Origin: DASVHS01 sp038244815
GTDB taxonomy: Bacteria > Acidobacteriota > Thermoanaerobaculia > Gp7-AA8
Assembly: GCA_038244815.1 (NCBI GenBank)
Contig: JBBRTB010000010.1
Location: forward strand, 1-64,000
Direction of reading: 5' to 3'
DNA length: 64,000 nucleotides
Shown: positions 56,642 to 64,000 of the stretch, piece after piece
How positions within the stretch are numbered: the first letter of the stretch is position 1
How the letters are laid out: the number at the start of each line of letters is the position of its first letter
Notes under the pieces: generated by a model
Database searches by the model: none
Seen by the model: only the letters and a program-made list of their open reading frames with translations
Told to the model about the DNA's origin: nothing
Translations under genes and position numbers: made by a program

Positions 56642-59071
56642 ATGGCTAAACATCTCGTCATCGTGGAATCGCCCGCCAAGGCGAAGACCATCAACAAATT
56701 CATCGGGAAGGACTACGTCGTCAAGGCGTCGGTCGGGCACGTCCGCGACCTCCCCAAGAGTGAGCTTGGTGTCGACGAAGTGACCTTCGAGCCCACCTAC
56801 GAGGTGCTCGAAGGGAAAGAGAAGGTCGTCGCCGAGCTGAAGGCCGCCGCGAAAAAGGCTGACCTGATCTTCATCGCTTCCGACCCTGACCGCGAAGGGG
56901 AAGCGATCGGCTGGCACGTCATGAATCTCATCGGCGGAGACGCCAAGAAGATCCGCCGCATCCTCTTCCACGAGATCACGAAGAACGCCGTACGCAAGGC
57001 CATCGAACAGCCGCGCGACATCGACATGAACAAGGTCAACGCCCAGCAGGCGCGCCGCGTGCTCGATCGTCTCGTCGGTTACAAACTCTCCCCCCTGCTC
57101 TGGGACAAAGTCCGTCGCGGCCTCTCCGCGGGACGCGTGCAGTCGGTGGCCATGAAGATGATCGTCGACCGCGAAGAGGCGATCAAAGCGTTCAACCCGG
57201 AAGAGTACTGGACGTTCGCGGCCAGGCTCGAAGCGGGTACGCCCCCGCCGTTCATCGCCAGGCTCTCCCGTGTCGAAGGCAAGAAGGCCGACGTTCCGAA
57301 CGAAGAGCTGGCGCGGAAGATCGAGACGACGCTCAAGAGCGGCCAGTACGTCGTGACGAGCGTGGCGCGCAAAGAGAAATCGCGTCATGCCATGCCGCCG
57401 TTCATCACCTCGACGCTGCAGCGCGCCGCGTACAACCGCTACAAGTACCCGGTCAAGCGCACGATGCAGATCGCCCAGAAGCTCTATGAAGGTAAGGAGC
57501 TGGGCGCAGCCGGCCTGGTCGGCCTGATCACATACATGCGCACCGACTCGGTCCGTGTGTCCGAGGATGCCATCGCGGAAGTGCGCGAGTACATCTCGAA
57601 GAAGTACGGAGCTGACTCCGTTCCTGAAAAGCCGAACTTCTACAAGGTCAAGAAGGCGGCCCAGGCGCAGGATGCCCACGAGGCCATCCGTCCCACGGCG
57701 ACCGAGTTCGATCCCGATGAGATCAAGGACTCGCTCACGAAAGAGGAGTACAACATCTACAAGCTCATCTACGACCGCTTCGTGGCGTCGCAGATGATGC
57801 CGGCCGTCTTCGACGTCACCGACGTCGACATCGAGCGCGGCAACCTCATGCTGCGCGCCTCCGGCGAAGTGATGAAGTTCGCCGGGTTCCTGGCCGCGTT
57901 CCAGGGCCAGACCGTCGCGGAAGACGACGATGAGGAAAAGGCCGACGACAAGACGCTCCCGCCGATGAACGAGGGCGACAAACTGAAGCTCCTCGATCTC
58001 GACACGAAGCAGAACTTCACGCAGCCGCCTCCCCGCTTCACCGAGGCCACGCTGGTGAAGGCCCTCGAAGAGAACGGCATCGGCCGGCCGTCGACCTACG
58101 GCCAGATTCTCACCACCATCCAGACGCGCGACTACACCTACAAGCACGAGGGCAAGTTCCATCCCACGCACCTCGGCGTGGTCGTGACGATGCTGCTCAA
58201 GCAGTCCTTCGCCGACATCATCGACGAGAAGTACACGGCCAAGCTCGAGGAAGACCTCGACGACATCGAAGAGGGAAAGCTCGAGTGGCACGACGCCATG
58301 CGCGAGTTCAACGTGAAGTTCTCGCACGATCTGGAAACGGCCAAGACCGAGATGATGCAGGTCAAGGGCGAAGGCATCGCCACCGACGAGATCTGCGAGA
58401 ACTGCGGCTCTCCGATGGTCATCAAGTTCGGCCGCTTCGGCGAGTTCCTGGCTTGCTCGAAGTACCCCGAGTGCAAGACCACGAAGGAAATCGCCAAGGG
58501 CGATGCCGCCGATGCCGGCGACGAGACGATCGTCTGCGAGAAGTGCGGCAAGAACATGACACTCAAGCGCTCGCGCTTCGGGCAGTTCTTCGCCTGCACC
58601 GGTTACCCGGAGTGCAAGAACACGAAGGATCCGCGCCTGCTCAAGGCGAACATCCCGCAGGAACCACAGCCGCCGTGCGAGAACTGCGGCAAGGAGATGG
58701 TGCTCAAGAGCGGCCGGTATGGCCCGTTCTACTCCTGCTCCGGCTACCCTGAGTGCCGCAACATCCGCAAGATCGGCGGAGGCAAGTCCACGCCGCCCAA
58801 GCCGACCGGCGTCAAGTGTCCGACGTGCGGTGAAGGTGAACTGCTGGAGCGCCGTTCCCGCCGGGGCATCTTCTACTCCTGCTCGCGCTATCCGAAGTGC
58901 GACTTCGCGCTGAACGGCAAACCGGTCCCGCGGCCGTGCCCGAAGTGCGCCGCGCCGTATCTGCTGGAGAAGGAAACCAAGCGCGAGGGCCACATCGAGT
59001 ACTGCAACAATCCCGACTGCGACTACCGCGAGAAGATCACCGAGTCCCCGTCCACCACGGCCGCGCGCTAA
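56642..59071 (+). CDS. topA: DNA topoisomerase I
   Basis: Type IA topoisomerase of 809 aa that relaxes negative supercoils. The N-terminal Toprim includes VIVESPAKAKTINKFIGKDY and IASDPDREGEAIGWHV. The active-site tyrosine is in GLITYMRTDSVRVS. Five Cys4 zinc ribbons close the protein, from CENCGSPMVIKFGRFGEFLACSKYPEC through CPKCAAPYLLEKE..CNNPDC; E. coli TopA has three. The start ATG follows a 139-nt gap in which I see no gene. Confidence 0.97.
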   Translation: MAKHLVIVESPAKAKTINKFIGKDYVVKASVGHVRDLPKSELGVDEVTFEPTYEVLEGKEKVVAELKAAAKKADLIFIASDPDREGEAIGWHVMNLIGGDAKKIRRILFHEITKNAVRKAIEQPRDIDMNKVNAQQARRVLDRLVGYKLSPLLWDKVRRGLSAGRVQSVAMKMIVDREEAIKAFNPEEYWTFAARLEAGTPPPFIARLSRVEGKKADVPNEELARKIETTLKSGQYVVTSVARKEKSRHAMPPFITSTLQRAAYNRYKYPVKRTMQIAQKLYEGKELGAAGLVGLITYMRTDSVRVSEDAIAEVREYISKKYGADSVPEKPNFYKVKKAAQAQDAHEAIRPTATEFDPDEIKDSLTKEEYNIYKLIYDRFVASQMMPAVFDVTDVDIERGNLMLRASGEVMKFAGFLAAFQGQTVAEDDDEEKADDKTLPPMNEGDKLKLLDLDTKQNFTQPPPRFTEATLVKALEENGIGRPSTYGQILTTIQTRDYTYKHEGKFHPTHLGVVVTMLLKQSFADIIDEKYTAKLEEDLDDIEEGKLEWHDAMREFNVKFSHDLETAKTEMMQVKGEGIATDEICENCGSPMVIKFGRFGEFLACSKYPECKTTKEIAKGDAADAGDETIVCEKCGKNMTLKRSRFGQFFACTGYPECKNTKDPRLLKANIPQEPQPPCENCGKEMVLKSGRYGPFYSCSGYPECRNIRKIGGGKSTPPKPTGVKCPTCGEGELLERRSRRGIFYSCSRYPKCDFALNGKPVPRPCPKCAAPYLLEKETKREGHIEYCNNPDCDYREKITESPSTTAAR

Positions 59072-59081
59072 ACTGCGCGTC

Positions 59082-60551
59082 GTGCGCGCACGACTTTTTT
59101 CTGTCTTCCTGGCCTTATTCGCAGCGGCTGCTCTCGCCGCGGACGCCCCGGCGCCCCTTCGCCAATACCTTTACGCCATGCCGAAAGGGGGGGACCTGCA
59201 CAACCATCTCTCGGGCGACATCTATGCGGAGTCCTTCCTGGATATGGCCGTGCGCGACGGGCTCTGCGTCGACAAGGTGAAGCTGATGATCGTGCAATGC
59301 CCCGCGGCGGGCGCTGAGTTCGTGCCGGCGGAGAATGTGCTCAAGGACTCCGCTCTCTACTCGGCGATGCTCGACGCCATGTCCATGCGCCAGTTTCGCC
59401 CGGCCGTCGAGTCGGCCCACGATCACTTCTTCAACACCTTCCGGAAGTTCAGCGCCGTTTCGCGACGGAACCTGCCGGCCATGCTTGCGGAAGCCGTCGG
59501 AAGATTCGCCGAAGAGAACGTCGACTACGTGGAGACCATCGTCGCACCCGACTTCGGCGCCGCCGGAACGGTCATCGGACCACTGGTCAAGGGAACGACG
59601 ATCGAGGAGATGTACGACTCGGTCATGAGCAACGCCGACAACCGGCGCAAGCTCGACGAGGTCGTCGCGGCCGCCCGGCGAACGCTCGATGAAGGCGAGA
59701 GAGGGATGCGGGCGTCGCTGCGATGCGGCCAGCGGTACGCGCGTCCCGGTTGCGATTCGACGGTGCGCTACGTCTACGAGCTCTATCGGGGCGCGCCGCT
59801 CAACGCGTTTTTCGGCGGCTTGCTCGTCGGATACCGGCTCGCCAAAGCCGATCCGCGCGTTGTGGCGGTCAATCCGGTCATGCCCGAGGATGGTTACCTG
59901 TCCATGTCGCAGTTCGACGAAGAGATGCGCATGTTCGCGTTCTTCGGTTCCCGCTATCCGAGCGTTCATCTCACCACCCACGCCGGAGAGCTCACCCTCG
60001 GCCTGGTGCCCATCGAGGGGCTTCGTCACCACATCCGCGACTCGGTCATGATCGCCGGCGCCGAGCGGATCGGCCACGGTGTGGACATCGCCTACGAGCG
60101 GGACGCTTCGGAATTGATGAAGGTCATGGCCCGTCGCGGCGTCGCCGTCGAGGTCTGCCTGACCAGCAACGACGTCATCCTCGGCGTCCGGGGGCGCGAA
60201 CACCCCCTCCACCTCTACATGCAGAATCACGTTCCGGTCGTGCTGGCCACCGACGATCCCGGCGTGTCCCGGGACGACATGACGAATCAGTACATGCGCG
60301 CGGTCCAGGAGCAGCAGTTGACGTACGAGCAACTCAAACAGATCGCGCGCAACAGCATCGAGTATTCGTTCGTCGAAGGAGTCAGTCTCTGGCAGAACCA
60401 CGACTACGACGACGTGGTGCCGGAATGCGGCCAGGATGACTCACAGTCCTGCACGTCCTTTCTCGCCGCGAACACGAAGGCGCGTCTCGAGCATCACCTG
60501 GAAGAGGAGTTTCGCCAGTTCGAAGCCAGGTACGGCGACGCTTTGCCGTAG
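59082..60551 (+). CDS. Secreted adenosine deaminase-family protein
   Basis: A 489-aa metal-dependent deaminase of the adenosine/AMP deaminase superfamily. It has an N-terminal signal peptide (RARLFSVFLALFAAAALA) and a GTG start 10 nt after topA. Metal and catalytic motifs are GGDLHNHLSGD (H40, H42), THAGE, RIGHGVDI and LATDDPGVSRDDM. Larger secreted members (ADGF-like) deaminate extracellular adenosine. A periplasmic or exported role in purine salvage is inferred; the exact nucleoside is not known. Confidence 0.88.
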   Translation: MRARLFSVFLALFAAAALAADAPAPLRQYLYAMPKGGDLHNHLSGDIYAESFLDMAVRDGLCVDKVKLMIVQCPAAGAEFVPAENVLKDSALYSAMLDAMSMRQFRPAVESAHDHFFNTFRKFSAVSRRNLPAMLAEAVGRFAEENVDYVETIVAPDFGAAGTVIGPLVKGTTIEEMYDSVMSNADNRRKLDEVVAAARRTLDEGERGMRASLRCGQRYARPGCDSTVRYVYELYRGAPLNAFFGGLLVGYRLAKADPRVVAVNPVMPEDGYLSMSQFDEEMRMFAFFGSRYPSVHLTTHAGELTLGLVPIEGLRHHIRDSVMIAGAERIGHGVDIAYERDASELMKVMARRGVAVEVCLTSNDVILGVRGREHPLHLYMQNHVPVVLATDDPGVSRDDMTNQYMRAVQEQQLTYEQLKQIARNSIEYSFVEGVSLWQNHDYDDVVPECGQDDSQSCTSFLAANTKARLEHHLEEEFRQFEARYGDALP

Positions 60552-60553
60552 CG

Positions 60554-61654
60554 CTACGTTCCCAGGAACTGACGCACCGGATCGTTGATCAGATGGTAGT
60601 CGATCAGAAACGTGTCGTGGCCGTTCGGCGAGGAAATGCGCTCGTGTTTCACGTCCAGTCCCAGCGAGCGCATGGCGTTTTCCACCTCCGCGACGCAGGG
60701 CGGAGGAAAGAGCCAGTCGGTATCGAATGACACGAGCAGGCTGCGCCCGTGCCAGTTCTGGAACGCCGCGCGCAGCGAGCCGTACTGCTCCTCGAGATCC
60801 ATCTCGTCCATGGCCGCCTGCACCCTCACGTACGAGTTTGCGTCATAGGACGACGCAAATTTCTTTCCCTGGTATTCGAAGTACGAATCGATCTCGAACT
60901 GGCGGGTATTGCCGCGCCGGCGCCGTCCGAACTTGCGCTGCAGGCTCTCCGGCGAGAGGTACGTCATGTGCCCGACCATCCGCGCGACCTGCAGCCCGCG
61001 CAACGGAATGGGATCGTCGTAGTAGTCGCCCCCCTTGAAACGAGCATCGGACTCGATGATCTTGCGGCCGATGATGTGCCAGGCGATGCCGGTAACGGGA
61101 ACGGCGGCGCCGGCGGCCATGGTGACGATCGAATCCATGGACTCTGGATAGAGCGCGCACCACATCAGAACCTGCATGCCGCCGAGTGAGCCGCCGGCGA
61201 TGGCGCGCAGCCTGGAGATGCCGAGCGCGTCCAGAACGCGCTTCTGCGAGTGCACCATGTCTTCGATCGTCGGCCACGGATAGCGCGAACCGTACGGGCG
61301 GCCCGTCGGATCGACCGACTGCGGTGCCGTGGTGCCGAACGGCGAGCCGGGAAGATTCACGCAAACGACGAAGTACTTCTCGAGATCGATGGGCTTGCCG
61401 TAGCCGACCAGGCCGTCCCACCACCCCGGACGCTCGTCTTCGTCGTCGGTGTACTTTCCGGCGACATGGGCCCCGGCCGAGAGCGCATGACAGACCAGAA
61501 TGGCGTTGGACTTGTCCGCATTGAGCTGGCCGAACGTCTCGTAGGCGAGGGTGAAGGGAGCGATGGTCTGGCCGTGGTCGAATCGAAAACCGTCCGGCAG
61601 CAGGAGCTCGCGGGGCGGCGCGGCGACAAACGTGTTCTGGACGAGACGCGTCAT
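60554..61654 (-). CDS. metX: Homoserine O-acyltransferase (MetX type)
   Basis: Alpha/beta-hydrolase-fold acyltransferase of 366 aa that activates homoserine for methionine synthesis. The nucleophile is S156 in AGGSLGGMQ. The Asp is in SFDTDWLFPP, and the His is in PNGHDTFLIDY. The motif NLPGSPFGTTAPQS is close to the acyl-donor region, where acetyl versus succinyl use is decided; I cannot settle the donor. It is convergent with the adenosine deaminase gene, with only 2 nt between stops. Confidence 0.9.
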   Translation of the reverse strand: MTRLVQNTFVAAPPRELLLPDGFRFDHGQTIAPFTLAYETFGQLNADKSNAILVCHALSAGAHVAGKYTDDEDERPGWWDGLVGYGKPIDLEKYFVVCVNLPGSPFGTTAPQSVDPTGRPYGSRYPWPTIEDMVHSQKRVLDALGISRLRAIAGGSLGGMQVLMWCALYPESMDSIVTMAAGAAVPVTGIAWHIIGRKIIESDARFKGGDYYDDPIPLRGLQVARMVGHMTYLSPESLQRKFGRRRRGNTRQFEIDSYFEYQGKKFASSYDANSYVRVQAAMDEMDLEEQYGSLRAAFQNWHGRSLLVSFDTDWLFPPPCVAEVENAMRSLGLDVKHERISSPNGHDTFLIDYHLINDPVRQFLGT

Positions 61655-61672
61655 GGAGCGGGCGAGATTATC

Positions 61673-62290
61673 TCAGACCCGATTCTCGCGCTTCAGTTGA
61701 CCTTCGTAAATCCTGCGCACCTCGTCGATCGTCGAGATCTGTCCGACGCTCTTGTCGTCGCGGATTCGGGCGATCCGCGGGAAGCGCAGCGCGTATCCAG
61801 ACTTGTGGCGCTGCGACTCCTGGATGCGGTCGAACGCGATTTCCAGAACGATCTCCGGGATCACCTTGTGGGTCGAGCCGAAGCGCTCGATCGTGGTTCG
61901 CTGGAAATGTTCGGTCAGGCTGGCGATCTCCACGTCCGTGAGTCCCGAATACGCCTTTCCGATGCTGACCAGCTCTCCGTCCCGGCTCACCGCGAACGTG
62001 AGATCCGACAACACCGCCTTCCGCTTTCCGTGTCCGTACTGAGCATACGTCACGACGCAATCGAGTGTGGCCAGAGCCTTCTTGTATTTCAGCCACGATT
62101 TGCCGCGCCGTCCCGGCGTGTAGAACGATTGAGGATCCTTGACGACGAGTCCCTCGTTGGCCCGGGCCCTTGCCGCGTCGAAGAGCTCGTCGACGTGCCC
62201 GGCGTCGCGCACGACGGCCTGAAAGCCGGGCCGGATGGGCTCGACGTCGCGGAGCGGTAAGACTCCAGCGATGGCTGCGAGCCTGACCGA
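61673..62290 (-). pseudogene. ATP-dependent DNA ligase, C-terminal remnant
   Basis: The reading frame is open from just after a stop at 62293 and encodes the adenylation-domain end and OB-fold of an ATP-dependent DNA ligase. Motif IV is NEGLVVKDP, motif V is GRRGKSWLKYKK, and the rest matches the C-terminal domain (DCVVTYAQYGHGKRKAV, ..EIVLEIAFD, SGYALRFPRIARIRDD). The catalytic Lys (KxDG) motif and the N-terminal DNA-binding region are missing. A possible start is GTG 62212, giving 179 aa, but it could not join DNA. The missing 5' end appears at 63320-63406, beyond a Fic module. Confidence 0.85.
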
Positions 62291-62444
62291 CTACGTGTGG
62301 ACCGCGAGTGATCTTCTCTCGCTTGATATGTGGTTCAACAAAGGTGTAGCCGCCGCATGAAACCGTTTACATTCCCGCCGCGTCTACCTAAAGTAGAGAT
62401 TACTTTTTGGCCTAACCGTGGCACAATCACGGTCGCGGAGGTAC

Positions 62445-62657
62445 ATGGGTCTCATGGCGGCTCGAAAGCAATTCCAGACTCATCTAATTGTCAACGCCGA
62501 GCTCGCGGAACTCCTACGGAAAGCCAAAACCGCGTCCGTCTCCGAGGAAGAACTCCGGGAACAGCGCGTGAGCTTTGCCTATGGCAACGCCCCGCAGTCG
62601 GATCTCATCACGAAGGATTCCGTCCGCCGAGCGTCTAAAAACATTCGGCTGAAATAG
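62445..62657 (+). CDS. Putative antitoxin of the Fic module
   Basis: A 70-aa protein; start ATG 62445 follows GGAGG by 3 nt. An alternative GTG at 62418 lacks a site. The helical core is REQRVSFAYGNAPQSDLITKDSVRRASKNIRL. It resembles small partners of class I Fic toxins, but the inhibitory motif (S/T)xxxE(G/N) reads SFAYGN, with Gly at the Glu position. It lies 7 nt upstream of fic on the same strand. The assignment rests mainly on context. Confidence 0.6.
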   Translation: MGLMAARKQFQTHLIVNAELAELLRKAKTASVSEEELREQRVSFAYGNAPQSDLITKDSVRRASKNIRLK

Positions 62658-62664
62658 AGAAACC

Positions 62665-63222
62665 ATGTCCGTCAGGGAGGCCGACGACCCGGTTCTCTTT
62701 GCTCGGATTCAGGAGCAAAACCTTCTTCGGCAGTATGACCTGCTGACGAACTGCGTCGAAATCTCACTTACGAAGGGTATTGAGGCCTTCGACAAGTACA
62801 TGCTCTGGTCTCTCAACGCGGCGGCTGTGGCGAACATAGCGCAGCAGGGCGGTCGCTTTCGCAAACAGCCGATCTACGTCGGGAGCCACATTCCGCCGCA
62901 TTTCCGAGACGTACCGGAACTGGTCGATGAATTTTTTTCGGTCATCCACGAGATATGGACGACCGAAATACATCCGACCGTGCTGCCAGCCTATGCCCTC
63001 TGGCGCCTTAACTGGATTCATCCGTTCACCGAGGGAAACGGCCGCACTGCGCGAGCAGCTTGCTACCTGCTCATTTGCGTTCGGCAGGGGGCGCTTCTTC
63101 CCGGCAAGAAAATCGTCCCGGAACGGATTCGCGAGAACCGACAGCCGTATTACGCCGCACTTCAGGCGGCCGACCGACACTGGGAGAACGGTCATTTCAA
63201 TGTTGACGATCTCGCAGCGTAA
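62665..63222 (+). CDS. Fic-domain toxin (AMP-transferase)
   Basis: A 185-aa Fic protein. The catalytic motif HPFTEGNGRTAR (H119) is intact, and the flap region KQPIYVGSHIPPHF that holds the target is present. Family members transfer AMP from ATP to a Ser, Thr or Tyr of a target; in toxins, often gyrase or topoisomerase IV. The base composition of this gene and the next upstream is visibly more A/T-rich than the neighbours, which suggests transfer. The pair sits between two fragments of a DNA ligase gene. Confidence 0.88.
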   Translation: MSVREADDPVLFARIQEQNLLRQYDLLTNCVEISLTKGIEAFDKYMLWSLNAAAVANIAQQGGRFRKQPIYVGSHIPPHFRDVPELVDEFFSVIHEIWTTEIHPTVLPAYALWRLNWIHPFTEGNGRTARAACYLLICVRQGALLPGKKIVPERIRENRQPYYAALQAADRHWENGHFNVDDLAA

Positions 63223-63319
63223 CTCGCCGGACTACTGCAAGCCCAGTTGGCCGAGCCTTAGCGCACGCTGAGAGCGGCGGGGTGGCGGAACACCGTCCTG
63301 TTAAAACTCTCGCCTCAAA

Positions 63320-63406
63320 CTAGACCACTGCGAGAATCCGCTCCTTTACGCCTTTCTTCGGCGTTTGCGCAATGGCGTTCGCCACAGCCGTAAACTCGGA
63401 AAGCAT
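63320..63406 (-). pseudogene. Possible N-terminal remnant of the DNA ligase
   Basis: On the minus strand, ATG 63406 opens 28 codons (MLSEFTAVANAIAQTPKKG then VKERILAVV) before TAG. The pattern (F, A, I, T spaced as F..VA..I..T...K..ILA) is like the first helix of ATP-dependent DNA ligases. It is in the same orientation as the C-terminal ligase remnant (61673-62290), with the Fic module between. Short length makes the call tentative. Confidence 0.5.
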
Positions 63407-63455
63407 GCGATAGAATTCGCGCACAAACTACACACCAGACGAGGGATTTAACGTT

Positions 63456-64000
63456 ATGAAAACGAAAGTGACTGTCGTCGGCGGAGGCAACGTTGGAGCT
63501 ACTGTAGCGCAGGGAGTGGCGCTGAAGGAGCTCGCCGACGTCGTGCTCGTGGACATCATCGAAGGCGTTCCCCAGGGCAAGACGCTGGACATGATGGAGA
63601 CGGCGCCGGTCGAGAAGTACGACTCCATCCTTCGCGGCACGAACAACTACGACGGAACCGAGAACTCCGATGTGGTGGTGATCACGGCCGGCCTGCCGCG
63701 CAAGCCGGGAATGAGCCGCGATGACCTCCTCTGGAAAAACGAAGAGATCGTCGCGCAGGTCACGCGCGAGGTCGCCAGCCGCTCGCCGCAAAGCGTCCTG
63801 GTGATCGTGTCGAATCCGCTCGATGCCATGTGCGAGGTGGCGCGGCGCGTGTCCAAGTTCCCGCGCCAGCGCATTATCGGCATGGCCGGCGTTCTCGACT
63901 CCGCGCGCATGCGCGCCTTTATCGCCATGGAGCTCAACGTCTCGGTCGAGAACACCCACGCGTTCGTTCTCGGCGGCCACGGCGACACGATGGTGCCGCT
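63456..64000 (+). CDS. mdh: Malate dehydrogenase, 5' part (runs off the window)
   Basis: The first 181 codons of an LDH-like malate dehydrogenase. The Rossmann motif is VVGGGNVGATVA, the adenine-site Asp is in VLVDII, and RKPGMSRDDLL carries the substrate-binding Arg. VIVSNPLDAM and GMAGVLDSARMRAFIA follow, and the catalytic His is in LGGHGDTMVPL at the window end. The conversion is malate to oxaloacetate in the TCA cycle. The 3' end lies outside the window. Confidence 0.95.
   Translation, partial: MKTKVTVVGGGNVGATVAQGVALKELADVVLVDIIEGVPQGKTLDMMETAPVEKYDSILRGTNNYDGTENSDVVVITAGLPRKPGMSRDDLLWKNEEIVAQVTREVASRSPQSVLVIVSNPLDAMCEVARRVSKFPRQRIIGMAGVLDSARMRAFIAMELNVSVENTHAFVLGGHGDTMVP

Noticed and set aside
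62275..63334. CTGCGAG direct repeats as a target-site duplication of the Fic insertion
   Set aside because: Seven bases in two ~100-bp windows can match by chance, and the ligase middle is deleted, so this is not a simple insertion with duplication.

Overview
The window is GC-rich bacterial chromosome, most likely from a member of the Acidobacteriota, probably a metagenome-assembled contig. The clues are a large TonB-dependent receptor with an N-terminal carboxypeptidase-regulatory-like domain, an ATP synthase b subunit with a cleavable signal, an mglB-mglA polarity pair, a bactofilin beside parAB, and several families of short intergenic palindromic repeats. The phylum is inferred from gene content; I see no rRNA gene to confirm it. 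The first ~108 bases are poly-G/poly-C and look like an assembly artefact at a contig edge.

Layout. 0.1-4 kb: truncated asparagine synthetase, a small hypothetical, and a YfhO-type membrane protein. 4-11 kb: an information-processing neighbourhood (tRNA-Arg(ACG), tadA, two tRNA-Ser, SRP RNA, dnaX, ybaB, recR) interrupted by a vapBC-type toxin-antitoxin pair, a class III aminotransferase and a quinone reductase. 10.8-13.1 kb: mglB, mglA and an ATP-grasp-like hypothetical. 13-26.4 kb: a ceramidase-like membrane protein, an MFS/spermidine-synthase-like fusion, recA, an RluA-type pseudouridine synthase, hslVU, a TonB receptor, an aldehyde dehydrogenase, a SufR-like regulator with an apparent ATT start, and tRNA-Asn. 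26.4-29 kb: DNPH1-like hydrolase, RNase G, a zinc ribbon and a DUF507 protein.

29-47.6 kb is the replication-origin region in nearly ancestral order. gyrA, gyrB, recF, dnaN and dnaA run leftward; rpmH, rnpA, yidD, yidC, jag, mnmE, mnmG, rsmG, parA, parB and a bactofilin run rightward. An oriC-like gap with DnaA boxes separates the two arms. Two parS sites lie beside mnmG and at the rsmG/parA junction. 48.4-54.4 kb: ATP synthase operon (b', b, delta, alpha, gamma, beta, epsilon) without the a and c subunits. 54.4-56.5 kb: a degenerate histidine-kinase-like protein and an NtrC-type regulator whose GAFTGA loop reads GAFTNA. 56.6-64 kb: topA, a secreted adenosine deaminase, metX, an ATP-dependent DNA ligase reduced to its two ends with a Fic toxin module between them, and the start of malate dehydrogenase.

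The least explained signals are three families of 7-bp-period repeats, some with inverted arms and some inside or across genes; the broken ligase with a Fic module in its middle; a Spo0B/ChpT-like pseudo-kinase paired with a sigma54-type regulator that has an altered sigma54 loop; tadA placed between its own substrate tRNA and a tRNA-Ser that overlaps its 3' end; and several genes whose -10-like hexamer sits 6-9 nt from the start codon, suggesting leaderless transcripts.
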